Shown: one piece after another, positions 1 through 10,869 of the stretch
Layout of the letters: every line of letters begins with the position of its first letter
Position numbering within the stretch: the stretch's first letter is position 1
NCBI RefSeq assembly: GCF_024586455.1
Contig: NC_065920.1
Coordinates: 51,182,109-51,246,108, forward strand
Length of the DNA stretch: 64,000 bases
DNA from: Bactrocera neohumeralis
Taxonomy: Eukaryota; Arthropoda; Insecta; Diptera; Tephritidae
Direction of reading: 5' to 3'
Position numbers and translations under genes: made by a program
The notes under the pieces: generated by a model
What the model saw: the letters and a program-made list of their open reading frames with translations, nothing else
Databases searched by the model: none
What the model was told of the DNA's origin: nothing

Positions 1-1346
1 ACAGCGCGCACTCTTCAAGCATGTCACTCTTCTTCTCCTTCTTCTTCTTCTATTGTGCTGCCATATCGTCCCATTTCCACAATATAACTGTGTTATTCAT
101 ATTACGAGTATGATCTACATTTCGATGAAAGTCATTATAAGAAACATTTTACTTGCAAATTAAACTTATAATTTCAACAAAAAAGGTGTGTAGATTTCAT
201 TGAAATCTGTTGGGCGGTTGGCGAGCTACAGTGAACACCAGTTCAAAATATAATTTTAAGAAAAATGTATGTGAAGTTTTAAACGTAGTATGTTCCAAAG
301 CGACTCCAAACCCTTTGCAAATTATCGAATAACTCGAAAACTATTTGTTGGACTTACTTCAAATGTCAAAGAATGTTTCGGACATTTCGAAAATTCTGAG
401 TTCACCTAATTCCAAACAGAATTTCTATGTAACAGTTTCATTGCTATGCGCTGTAATGCTTTGTACCGCTAATCAGACCATAACTCATTTCTGCGTTCTT
501 GAACTTATTAGAGATAATTTAAATGCATTTTTGACATTAGTAATTAAATGCCAGCAATTGACACAAAAGTTAATCAACCTGCTTTGATTTTATTTTAGTA
601 AAATGGTAAACTCCATAAATCCAGCTCTCGAAGAATCTTATTTTATTCAAATTTTATAGAAAACTAATATTATTATAATTAATGTAATGCGAAGGCAAAT
701 TTTATGCTAACTCTTAAACGCCTGGCGGTTCCTCCAGGTAGCTGATGGTTCCTCAAGGGACCATTTCAGTTTTATTTCATTAAATTTTTATTAAATTAAA
801 TTATTATTACTTTCACAATAGTCAATTGAAAATACAAAATTTTCCTTGAAATTTTCCTTGAAATTATTTTTTCGATGCACTCTTGCTCAAGTAAAAACGT
901 AAATGACTGCAAAGGTCTCATACAAGTGGCAACTAAGCTAAAAGATAACGGATATATCAAAGCAACATGTGAAGTGATGTAATATTTAATAACGCATGTT
1001 TATGCATGAAAATTTTACAAAAACGTAGTAAAATATAAATATTTTCCGACGTCTTAAACTTTATAAATTAAACTGCAGGGTTTACACATTAATATTGTTA
1101 TACAAGCAGAAATGTAGTTATTTACGGATAATACTAAGAAATTTGTACATCAATGTCGACTAAGCTGCGTGAGCGGCTTCAATTTAAAGCAAAAAATAAA
1201 AACAATCAGAAAACTAACATTAATATATTAAGTTAGATTAGTTAAAGAAAATAAATAAATTGTAAAGCTTTCAGCTGATAAATTTGAATACAAAATGTAT
1301 ATAAAAAGGACAGCCATGCATGTACATACGTATACATAGTATGTAT
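1..1346. other. AT-rich intergenic sequence, no gene recognised
   Basis: I see no domain or motif on either strand. A short TTC/CTT-rich run lies near 30-53. An 80-residue open frame at 345-587 (+) has no recognisable motif and no sign of selection that can be read by eye, so it is not called as a gene. Confidence 0.6.
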
Positions 1347-1350
1347 ATTA

Positions 1351-1506
1351 GAGTGATTCAAAAAACAATTTTTTTTTTCGTTTGGTACTCGGAAAAATGG
1401 GTTCCTAGACACCTCTAAGAAAGCCGCTCCAAATATGAGTTTTTAATTGTAACGGAGAGGCTTTCTTAGAGGTATCTAAGAACCAATTTTTTTTTTTGAA
1501 TCACTC
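1351..1506. mobile_element. Hairpin MITE with TA target duplication
   Basis: The two ends are near-perfect inverted repeats: GAGTGATTCAAAAAA at the left end and its complement at the right end, each abutting a TA dinucleotide (1349-1350 and 1507-1508). The complementarity continues inward through CTCTAAGAAAGCC for about 70 bases per arm, so nearly the whole 156-bp element folds on itself. TA duplication and short length fit a Tc1/mariner-type MITE. There is no coding capacity. Confidence 0.75.
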
Positions 1507-1530
1507 TAATGTATATATAGATATATATTA

Positions 1531-1976
1531 GGGTGTCTGTTATTTCCCCAACGTTCAGTTTTTGCCCTCATTATTTTCAATTTAAACCGAGCCTGAATCA
1601 TATTACTTTGTCCATGTATGTAACATAGTATATTTTTTGACATTTTGCATTGAACAAGCAAAGCTGAAAAAGTAATGCTCTAATACCAAAAAGGTTTTAA
1701 TGATTTTATATATAATAAAAAAAACATTCTTTTAAAAGTTAAACGCACTAAATATTATGCATTAAATGACCTAAGCAATCACACAAGTGATTTCTACATT
1801 ATGCGTTGCTTATCCGACGTGGTGTACCAAGTGTATGATGCTTTTAAAGTTTGTTTGATTTGGAGATAAAATTATTAAAAAATAATAAAAATGCATAGGA
1901 AAAGTAAGAAGGCGTTTGCAAAAAAAAAACCAGAGTGCTTAGAAAAAAACATAAACTTGGTAAATAACAGGTATCC
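1531..1976. mobile_element. Second MITE-like element, TA-flanked
   Basis: The left end GGGTGTCTGTTATTTCC and the complement of the right end, GGATACCTGTTATTTACC, match at most positions and are each preceded by TA (1529-1530; 1977-1978). The 446-bp interior is AT-rich and non-coding. It begins only about 20 bp after the first MITE, so the two may represent nested or clustered insertions. The family is not recognised. Confidence 0.55.
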
Positions 1977-1978
1977 TA

Positions 1979-2400
1979 ATATATACATATACGTATATAT
2001 ATCTTTGAATTAATATATAAGAAAAAATTGCTAAGGCGAATGTATAGAAAATTTCATTTAAAGCTAATCGGTTACAGTAAAAAAAATTGTTTAAAATTTA
2101 TTACAGAAAATCTTAAAACATTTCATTAAAAATTTCAATATATGAAAATGAACTCTGTATATCAAAGAAAATAACTGCACACCAGACTTTCTAAAGGCTT
2201 TGACTTTCAATGCTTTACTCAGCTAACAAAATTTAAAACTATTTGAAATCAAAGCTCTTAAAGTTATTGTTCTTAAAGACTTAGCATCTAAAAGTTTAAC
2301 AATACAGTACCTACTGATTTCCATAACTAGACCTAAGTTATTTTTCCAAACAACCACACAAATGTATAAAATAATTGACGAACATTGAGCGGGAAGCTTT
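1979..2400. other. AT-rich sequence, nothing recognised
   Basis: Low-complexity A/T-rich DNA without an open frame or repeat that I could identify. Confidence 0.5.
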
Positions 2401-2404
2401 CAAA

Positions 2405-2550
2405 AAATCAAATGAATTGCTTTCGGTCCGATGAGTAACTAAACGGATATATCTTTATTTAACTTTCTTTTATGTATTATTCTCTTATTTTCTTAAAGTG
2501 TCAATTACATTTCTAGCTTATTAAACATAGTATTTCCGAAGAAGAAGTTG
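2405..2550 (-). repeat. LTR-like relic shared with 61615-61750
   Basis: The stretch with GATGAGTAACTAAAC, AAAGTGTCAATTACATTT and TTAAACATA recurs in the same order and orientation at 61620-61745. There it lies just right of a degenerate gag and a possible primer-binding site, which suggests LTR sequence of a minus-strand gypsy element. No internal region is attached here, so it is probably a solo or truncated LTR. Confidence 0.55.
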
Positions 2551-2784
2551 AATGTTTTTGTAATAACTTATAAATATTTTGTATTTTGTATATTTAATAT
2601 ATAATATTATTAGATTATATTTTTGTGCAATTTTAAATACTGAAACAACAATAAAAACTGATATATTAATTATTTCCTCGCTTATTATTTCTTTGATTTC
2701 TGTTATATCTGAATTAAGGGTTTCAAAATTCCCAGTTTTGATAATGTATTAGTCTGCATTGTACTTTCAGGTTTAGTAGTTATT

Positions 2785-3870
2785 AGTTTGTTTATTTGTC
2801 TTGTGATCCGGTTGAATCTTACCGCTCGATAAAATGTGGCCCATTAATTTTACTTCTGATTTACGATACTGAATTTTTTCCGTGTTGAGTTTAACATTAT
2901 GTATACGTGCACGCTCAAAAACAATTGCCAAGATTTTATCATGTTCCCCCTCATCTGACGCCATGATTCCAATATCATCAAAATAAAAAAGACTCCAGGA
3001 AATCACCAAAAATTTGAATCATGCCTCTTTGAAAAATTTCCGGCGAAATGTTCAACCCAAAAGGAAGTCTTTTGAATTTGTATCGACCAAACGGTGTCAC
3101 GAATGTTGTTTACTCGGAACTCCTTTCATCCAACTCTAATTGCCAAAACCCGTTTGAGCAATCCAAAACAGTGAATATTCCGAAGTGAGATTGTCAATAG
3201 TTGGAATCAAAAAATGTTCACGCCTAAGGCACTTATTAAGTGGTTTTGGATCTAAACAAATCCGCAAATCACCGTTTGATTTTTCTACCACTTGCAAATA
3301 ATTGACCCAGTCAGTTGGGTGAGATGATTCCTTTGTCAACCATCTCATCAAGCTTTGGTTTAAGTTTTTTAACTATTGTATCCGGAAAACGCTTCCGATA
3401 ATGGACAACAGGTTTTGAATTTTCCTGCAAATGTATCGTTATCTGCCCAGGAATTTTTCCCAGTCCAGTGAAAACATCGTTATGTTTACTCACAAACTGG
3501 TCCCTTTCATCCGAGAATCGCATCGATTCGATATCCAGTCTTTTAATTAATCCAAGTTTAATGCCTGTTGCAAGACCCAGTATCGGTTCAAATGTACTAT
3601 CAACAACAACAAAATCTACTATTCGCTCAAAATGAGATTTTTCATCCATAAGTTTAATTTCGACAATACACAAAATTTTAACTTTATTATTGCTATAATC
3701 GAATACAGGGAAGTTATTTTGTTCATTTTGATTTTCATTTCCTTGTCAATACTTAATGGAACGCAGTTGACATCCGCTCCCGTATTAATTTTAAATTCAA
3801 CTACTCTACTCCCTATTTGGTATGTCTTAATTTTTTTTATTTCGTCCAAAAGAATTTATTCTTAAATTTG
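2785..3870 (-). pseudogene. mag-type Ty3/Gypsy pol (protease and reverse transcriptase), broken
   Basis: Reading the minus strand from 3849: an aspartic protease piece with NTGADVNCVPL (the usual D-T/S-G is N-T-G here), a linker with LGLATGIKLGLI, then RT. RT motifs are GDLRICLDPKPLN and, after a break, LFYFDDIGIMAS, where FDD corresponds to the catalytic Y-x-D-D site, followed by LMGHILSSGKIQPD. These match the mag clade. The frame shifts at least three times and the gene stops after the RT palm; RNase H and integrase are absent, so the 3' half and the 3' LTR have been lost. It directly follows the gag at 3898-4738. Confidence 0.85.
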
Positions 3871-3897
3871 TATTTTTAATACTAAGTAACTTATTTT

Positions 3898-4738
3898 TTA
3901 TATTTCGGTGTATTGTCGACGCCTTACCTGACAAGCCAGCCCAGCTAACATTGTCAACCTTTCCTTTGAATTGGATTCCGATGTACTTGCGTCCGATCTG
4001 GTTCCCTTTCTATGACACATCTTGCGAAAATGACCCTTTTTACCGCATTGGCATGTGAAATCCTTGGCTGGACATTTACTTTTGTGATCCGGCTTCCAAT
4101 CACCACCACAATTGAAACAAAATCGCCGATTGTAATTGCCTGCGTTGACTGAGTCAGTCTCACTATCTACCACAGCTGAAATCGAATGCTTTGACGTTAA
4201 AATACCCTTGTTCACTTTCGCTGCTTCAAATGTCTTGCACATATCAATTACACAATCCAATTTTTCATCCCGTCCATCGAGCAATTCTAGCTGAAGTTTC
4301 TTGTCAAAAACCCCAGTGATGATACGATCACGTAACATACGATCTTCGTACGATAATTTGCAAGTGCAATTGAATACACAACGATCGATTTGAGTTCACA
4401 GTTCGGTTGAGAATTCACTGAACGGTTGATGTTCTTATTGCACCATGTTGTTAAATTTGTACGATTCCATTGTCAAATTCTTTTGCGGCAGACAATGTTC
4501 ATCGAATGCTTTCATCACTTCACACAATGTGCGTTGTTTTGTTTCATCCAGATCATGCGCTGCTACATTGCCTGCTGCTGATACATGTATTTTTATCGTA
4601 ATTGTACCCAACAATGCATTTTGAGACCCATCATTTGGAAACAAAGTGTTGTAAATGTTAGCACCTTTGGTCCCAATCAACCACAGAAAAAGTGATATTT
4701 TTTTTGTTCAGCTACGCTGTCCTTGTCGTTTGCCATCA
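3898..4738 (-). pseudogene. mag-type Ty3/Gypsy gag with zinc knuckles
   Basis: Gag starts at an ATG near 4738 and passes through a capsid-like stretch containing LCEVMKAFDEHCLPQKNLTMESYKF (read in pieces), a mag-clade hallmark. It ends with two cysteine knuckles: CFNCGGDWKPDHKSKCPAKDF and CQCGKKGHFRKMC. A frameshift separates the capsid part (to about 4435) from the knuckle part (from 4338). Gag packages element RNA into virus-like particles. The 5' leader begins at once upstream and is split by a DNA transposon at about 4774. Confidence 0.85.
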
Positions 4739-4773
4739 TGCAGACTTGAGCACGTACTCTGGCAGAAATATAT

Positions 4774-7405
4774 CGTCACCTAAAATGCAAAAGGCCGTAA
4801 CTAACATTTTTAGTATTTTACAGGAGAAGCAAAAAACGTTATAGATTAAAGACTACTTAAAGCTAAATAGCCAAACTGTAGATTTAAGCTTAGAAAACAA
4901 AGACGGATTTGTTTCTGAGAACCAAATTAATGGGAAAAAAGCAGTTTTTAAGAAATGTTAGTTACGGCCTTTTGCACTCTATTTTTCTGAAACCAAAAAG
5001 CCGTAACCACTTGAAAAAAATTGTGTATAAAATGAAAGCAATGGTTAAAATAAGAAAATGTGCTTTTAGGCTGTAACTAAAAAAGTTTTAACAAGTTATG
5101 TCTTGTCTTTTTGTATCTATTTATTGTAAGTATTTTAACACAAAAGAAATTATTTAGTTAATGCATTTAATTCGAGAAAATAAAATTAAATGAAACTGGT
5201 TAAGAAAAACAAAATAATTCATTTGAAAACAACAAAACCTGCAATACAAATAGCAAATTAGAATAGGTTTAAGATGTAAAGGGTAGATTATCATAAAAGC
5301 TGTGGCAGTCAGCCGGAAGTAAAAATTTAAGTTCCTGCAGGTGTTCTCATTTCTTTTTGGATATTGATATTCTTTCGGTATGTAACTCTGAAGGTTCGAT
5401 GTCCCTAAATTTTTGTTGTGTACGTTGTGGCAAAACGTTATAATCGTCGTTGATATTTGTTTTATAATAAATTATTCCAGATGGATCATATGCCAAGGCA
5501 CGCAGCATATTAACAGTTGGCTCTCCGGATTTTTTGCCTGTATTGAAGATACTGAGTTTTTTTATACATAATTTATACATGTGTGTTAAATTTTACCTGG
5601 TCGAGTAGTACGTAACGCTTAGGAATACTTTCGTAGTCAAGGAAATACTTGTAATCAACATGGTGCACTTTTAGAGGAAATGGGTTCTTTCGAGACTCTC
5701 TATTCAAGCCAGACAGCTCAGATGGTAAATTTATTTGTCTCTTGTTGATTTTTCCTTGAATGAGGGAGTGAGTCGAATCACACTCCATTTGTGTATGTTC
5801 CACTATTAAATATTTATGTTCTACCGTTATGTTTTCTTGAACACATAAAGATAATATTGCATTAGAGAGAATTACATTTCGGTTCTGGTAGAAACAACCA
5901 TCGGAATATATAATTATGTGATGAATATTTGGTGACTTTTTAATGGAATTTTTTATGTATTTTATTATACATGTAGCAAAGGTAGAAGCAACAAGGGTAC
6001 CATCTGTTTCGTACCAGACAAAATTGTCAGATTCATGTGAAATAACGTTATAAATTGTGAAATTGTGCACTTGTAATTTCATTTTATAGTACGTGGCATT
6101 TGCATTTGTCTGTGGAATCAATTTCACTGCCTGCATGTCAACGCATAACAAGAAGTGTAATCCTGATTTGGCGTTTTCTATGTCAATTAACTTTTCATTT
6201 CTCATGTCTTGTATATCCTTTCTATGAATGTCGTACTGATCTTGGGTTAAGTTCTTCGATTCGTATGATGTGCAGGTGTCGCACATATCATTTTTTGGCT
6301 TAAATATACAACAGTTTTGTTTTTTTAATACTGCCATAAATGTTGGAAAAGATACATGAACTACTTCATTAGTCTCGCAGTCTTTAGAATAAACTTCATA
6401 GACATGTTTGTAGCTTTTAAAATCGAACTACAAGTACAGTTTTTTTCGTATACTGTCTTCGGTAGTGTGATTCAAGCTTAGGAATGTCATGCAACCACTT
6501 TTCCAGAAAATTTAAACGTTTTTGAAATAAGACTCCTTCATTAGTAAATGCTTTACGTTCTGATGTTATTTTGTTTTGTTCTTCTGGCGAAATATTGGTG
6601 CCATGGGAGTCATTGAAATTTACCCAATTCCTCACCATTTTCTCATTTAATCCAAGCGTAGATAAAAACATATGAAAGCACACTTGAACACGTTTAGAAT
6701 GATGTTTTAAATAGTAACGTTTTGTAATTGATCTTCTAGAGTTCTCAACACCAATTCGCTTTATGTTTGCGCGTTCAACAAGATTAACGACATACATTTT
6801 TTTTGATCCCATGACATTTTCCAGAACCCATTAAATATTTCCTTACGATTTTCTTCGGAAAATGTAGAACAATTCCGTACAGCACTTTTCTCACAGAATT
6901 TTGAAGTACATCCAGCTTTAAGTTCTCTTGGAGCTTTTTCACTAATAATGCCTTTCGATAGTCCCATGTATTTTTTTCCTTTCAATCGGTTTATTATATT
7001 TCCAGACCTTTTATTATTTTTTTTGAGTTTTTCATTACAACCATTTTCACAATTAGTACTCATTTTATTAATTTTGTTTTATTCCGGGAATAAAGGCAGT
7101 AACACAATAACACAATTTGATAAAGAATGAAAGATAATGAAAACAACTGTAATTACGGATAACACAATGTGTCACATTGAAATTGAATCAAAGAGAATGA
7201 AAAAAGGGTAGTTACGGCTTTTTGGTTTATGAAATTGTTGAAGTTGTAGTTGCGGCCTTCTGATTCTCGCCTATAAAGTCGTTATTTTTGGATGTATGCA
7301 TGTAAAATTTGCTGTGTACACGTGTTTCGGTAAAGTACTTCATAATCAATCAAGAAGTCCATTTTGAATTTTTTGTTATTTACGGCCTTCTGCATTTTAG
7401 GTGAC
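4774..7405 (-). mobile_element. DNA transposon inserted in the mag leader
   Basis: The ends are inverted repeats: left CGTCACCTAAAATGCAAAAGG, right its complement with one or two changes, each flanked by AT. The motif 'ggccgtaac/ggccttttgcattt' recurs inside the ends as subterminal copies (about 4970, 5050, 7215, 7255). Mag leader sequence resumes on both sides, so this is a clean insertion of about 2.6 kb. The transposase gene it carries is listed separately. A 2-bp duplication is my best reading, but boundaries within the ATCGTCACC/GGTGACGAT palindrome are ambiguous. Confidence 0.8.
5347..7063 (-). pseudogene. Transposase of unassigned superfamily (VDMQ / YSDGC / MECDS motifs)
   Basis: On the minus strand from 7063: a basic N-terminal region (RLKGKKYMGLSKG), a helical region around 6812-6417 (VENSRRSITKRYYLKHH; FLSTLGLNEKMVRNWV), then a Cys motif CCIFKPKNDMCDTC and a core with LLCVDMQAVK, IIIYSDGCFYQNRN and HTQMECDSTHSLI (6337-5573). 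The last exon-like part has GEPTVNMLRALAYDP (5580-5347). The three acidic motifs look like an RNase H-fold DDE/D triad, which is inference. I know similar repetitive proteins in insects but cannot name the superfamily. Frameshifts occur near 6800 and 6380. The break at 5575 could be an intron (CAG|GTAAAA) or a third frameshift. Confidence 0.65.
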
Positions 7406-7703
7406 GATCAGCTTCAACTTTGTCATTCTCTTTGGACGGTCCACTTGGTCCTGTTTGAAGCGTTAGTCCTCTACTGGGGGGTGGATGATGTCACTTTAGG
7501 CGTTTTTTGCGTACACTTGTAATTAAATTTCCGAACAAGGTTTCAAATACTGTTTTTAATGACTTATGTCAAACTCGACTGAACTTTCTATAAAAATTAA
7601 ATTCCGTCGTTTATCCTTCTGGATAATGATATTTGTGCGTACAGATTCACTTTAATACTTTTGGTGTAGGCAACTTCAAGTTTTTTAAAGTTCTCGGGCG
7701 CCA
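7406..7703 (-). other. mag leader and primer-binding site
   Basis: This is the 5' untranslated leader of the mag-type element to the right of the transposon. At 7690-7703 the minus strand reads TGGCGCCCGAGAAC, a tRNA primer-binding site directly next to the LTR. The piece around 7455-7503 (GTTAGTCCTCTACTGGGG on plus) recurs at 55755-55805. Confidence 0.65.
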
Positions 7704-8100
7704 GTTAATGGTTGCCACCAAATAATTAATTACTCGCTCGTTTGAATTGTAAAGTTGAACTCAAATTTCTTTATTGAATACATTTCTTTTATACAAAATT
7801 TTGCTTATTTACTGTAAGAACCTACTTGTTTGCGTGAGTAATAAGACAATCGTGTATAGTATAATACTCCGGTAATTTATTGTCTCGTCTTCACAGCTTC
7901 ACAGTATAAAGAGTACTAAACTAGAATGTGTATACATGTACGTAATTTACTCGGTATTGGTAGGCTCTCGTTGTTCGCTCCCTAGTTCGGTTCTCCACAT
8001 TTACTATAAACTTACATAGGTACGAATTCTTACTTACTAGTACTTATTTCTATATACTCTATAATGATAACGTAAGCAATAATTATAGCAAAACAGCAAA
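7704..8100 (-). repeat. 5' LTR of the mag-type element (right boundary unclear)
   Basis: The sequence adjoining the primer-binding site begins TGGTTGCCACCAAATAATT on plus and should be the 3' end of a minus-strand 5' LTR. No second copy exists in the window, so the outer edge cannot be set; sequence up to roughly 8000-8100 is plausible. 8100-8568 holds nothing I recognise. Confidence 0.5.
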
Positions 8101-8568
8101 CCTCAGTTTGGTCGAGAAACGGCCTACATTGCGGCGGCACGGCTTCCGCTCTGGTTTAGTGCCGACGAAATGTGCTGTTTTTGTAAATTTTGGAAATCAA
8201 CAACAATTGAGCAACAATGATATTGTTTATTTGCAGAATATTGCCGAATTGAATTTCTGTTTATAGTTGCAACATTCTTGTCAGTATATTTTACTAACTT
8301 TGTTGTATATTTTGTTAGCTATGCTAGCTGTGATAACTGTCATGCGTGTTTCACAATGCATATTATTACTTTACTTCTCTAAATTGTTTGCCTCATTGTA
8401 TTTTCTTGCTTGCCGCCGTTAGTTAAATCTTTGTAGCCTCGCGCTTCTTTCTGCTTCTCTCCCTCTCTCAACATTTGGATTGCTGTACTTTGTGATACAT
8501 ACTTAGCTCAACGGTCGCTTCACTTGAAAATTCTCCGAAGATCGTCCAATTGATGTGTTGCATGATTC

Positions 8569-8677
8569 TCGGAATGTTGAACCTCTTGGAAAATTGTTTT
8601 TGCACATTTTACATACTTATGTACACATACTCGGAATGTTGAACTTCTTGGAAAATTGTTTTTGCACATTTTATATA
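8569..8677. repeat. Two-copy direct repeat, period 62
   Basis: TCGGAATGTTGAAC(C/T)TCTTGGAAAATTG and the following TTTTTGCACATTTTA occur at 8569 and again at 8631 with only two or three changes. No gene is attached. 8680-9100 has no recognised feature. Confidence 0.8.
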
Positions 8678-9104
8678 GCTCACATTTCGGTTGAGCCCCC
8701 ATTTGTATTTTTTTATTTGTTTGATTTATTAAATTCATTAATTTCACACAGATTGACTTATTCTAACATACATATGTATTTAAATTCAGTTTACACTTTT
8801 ACTTTGTAATATTAAATAAAATATGTAATGTACTTAAGTACATATTTATATAAATTTGATTTAATTCACTTGTCAGACAGCTGGTCTGCCCTTCTTGACT
8901 ACTTCTTTCCTACTATGCCAAGAATGATTCTTGCTACTATGCCCGACTATACAGTTCAAATATTGTTCGAGTGTTGTTCGAATTGAGCATATGTTCGTGT
9001 AGTTTTAGGTCAGAGGTGCATTTAAAAGGCACGTCCGCTACGTGTGGACCTTTGACCCACAGGTTCCACTGCCACATTAATGATATAAATCTCTGTCAGG
9101 AATA

Positions 9105-9275
9105 CCTGTTATGCTTGATGTCAACATCATGCATGTGTGTCTATAACATATGATGTAAAAATCATGCAGTTGTGACAATCATATGTGATGTAAAATTCAG
9201 GCATGTGTGACTATCACATATGATGTAAAAGTCATGCAGTTGTGACAATCATATGTATGTATATGATGTAAGCAC
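9105..9275. repeat. Minisatellite, about 34-bp units
   Basis: ACATATGATGTAAAAATCATG alternates with GTGATGTAAAATTCAGGCATG, each followed by TGTGAC(A/T)ATC. About four to five units are visible, arranged as a higher-order dimer of about 69 bp. The array lies in AT-rich non-coding DNA that continues to 9505. Confidence 0.8.
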
Positions 9276-9505
9276 ATGTAAAAATTATGCATTTATTAAT
9301 TTATTGTAATTTAGTTTATTAGAAAAAATTAAATTCATTTTAATTCATGTAATATTCATTCATTCATTAATTCTTATTATAAAAAAATTGTACAAAAATA
9401 AAAAAAAAATTAATGTAAAATTAAAGCTTCATTTTTTTGTTTTAATTTGTTTAGTTTTTAAATTTAATTATTGTTTCCGTTTGTTTTTTAAATAAGTACG
9501 CTGCT

Positions 9506-10348
9506 TTAATCCGTGATGGCTGAGCTGAGCAGTATTGACAGACGAATGTTAAATTTTAAAACGTTTGGCTTAAATCCAACTTTAATGCCGGTTGCCCTTA
9601 GCGACACGACCTCGGCATAAAATTCAGACATGAATAGATCTATATTACTTGGCTTCTTGAACCCGGAATAGCATGCTATCATAAACGGGCTTATGTTAGG
9701 GAAACCTACAACTGAACACAAGATAGGCCATAATACCCTGTTTGAACTTTTATACAATTTTAACCCATCAACTCCTATATCTAAATAAACCTCATTTTTC
9801 CCTTCCAAGTAATTAAACGGACTTGAAACAAAATAGTTTTAAATTCCTAGGTACAAAAATTCTCCATCTTGCATTTTAGTGATATTTATTTTTTCTTTAC
9901 TAGTATTTAATAGTGTTTTTGCAGATAGTGGCATACCATCAACACCTACTTTGCGCAATGTTTTTAGAAGATCTTCTAAAGCGATTTGCGATATGTTGTT
10001 TCTGATAGTCCACGACTTGATTTCATTGCATTTATTTATTTCGTCATTATTTTCTGAAACGACACTAAACCCTATAGAGGTGGACGCTTCGGGCTCAGAA
10101 TCAGTACCTGCATCGCTAGAAATGCTCAAAGTATCACTAGCATCACTTTCATAATTTCCTATCACTGAACCTACCACTGAAGGATCAGGTTCCCTATTGC
10201 TTACAAGAGGAATCCTTTCAAAAAACGCACTAGAACTTACAGTTCCACTTTCACTTTCCCCTTTCAAATATTTTTGTATAACTTTTATGTTGGACTGGAA
10301 AGTCCCTTTTTCTTGAGAAAGACAATTATCAAAATGTCTTCTTTTCAT
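9506..10348 (-). pseudogene. Transposon-associated protein with DGxxLYKSS...WPILC motif
   Basis: One reading frame runs from the ATG at 10348 to 9506, broken only by an in-frame TAA at 9839-9841. The N-terminal half is Ser/Asp/Glu-rich. The middle has NISQIALEDLLKTLRKVGVDGMPLSAKTLLNT and the C-terminal half has LDIGVDGLKLYKSSNRVLWPILC followed by PFMIACYSGFKKPSNIDLF (motifs quoted in part). I recognise this layout from multi-copy arthropod and cnidarian hypothetical proteins that seem to ride on transposons, but I cannot give a function. The stop replaces a residue that usually follows a Y-x-G-I/L motif, so it is a fresh or single-step inactivation. Confidence 0.5.
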
Positions 10349-10520
10349 TTCACTTATTTTTAAAATGTTTCAAAGTATATCCCAAATACATATATTAACT
10401 TTAATTTTATTTCACTTGCACTTGTTTTCTTCTACTTCCACCATATTTTCGCGTTTAATAAGAATAAGATCGTACAACGGCTGATATATATACATATGTA
10501 CATAAGTTAATTTCCCCTAC
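10349..10520. other. Non-coding spacer
   Basis: AT-rich, ending in a small palindrome TTTCCCCTACGCGGGAAA (about 10512-10529). A similar CTTCCCTTGCGTGGGAAG lies at 51717-51734. Confidence 0.4.
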
Positions 10521-10539
10521 GCGGGAAATAATAAAAAAA

Positions 10540-10869
10540 AATGTATTTTTATTTTGGCAAGAGCACAAGCTCTGGCCGTCTTTATTTGAGTCTAAAAACG
10601 GACTGCTATAATTACAATTATCAAACTTAAATGTAAGCTTAAACTAGCCTTAACTGATCCGGTCACCTGTCTTGCCTGGTGATCGGATTCCTAGAACTCC
10701 CTTCTGATCGCTGCCAGAACGTTGGCGCGTGTGCTGCGTTAGCAAAAGCTTGGGAGCGGAAGTGAAGTCTGGGTGTTGCAAGCAAACGTCGGCGCGTGTG
10801 CTGCGTCAGCGCAAGTTTGGGGGCGGAAGTGAGGTGCCTTTGGCACTGTTAACGTATTTGGCGTTAACT
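10540..10869 (-). repeat. Solo LTR, errantivirus-like
   Basis: The right edge ends GGCGTTAACT, matching the AGTTAAC start (read on minus) of the other gypsy LTRs in the window. Inside is a 50-bp direct repeat (GGCGCGTGTGCTGCGT...AGCGGAAGTGA at 10724 and 10791, period 67). No primer-binding site or polypurine tract adjoins it, so it is probably a recombination product. The left edge is approximate. Confidence 0.5.

Noticed and set aside
345..587. 80-residue open frame on plus
   Set aside because: No motif, no context, and within the length expected by chance.
9105..9275. Possible CRISPR-like array
   Set aside because: Units are directly adjacent without unique spacers; this is an ordinary minisatellite in a eukaryotic genome.
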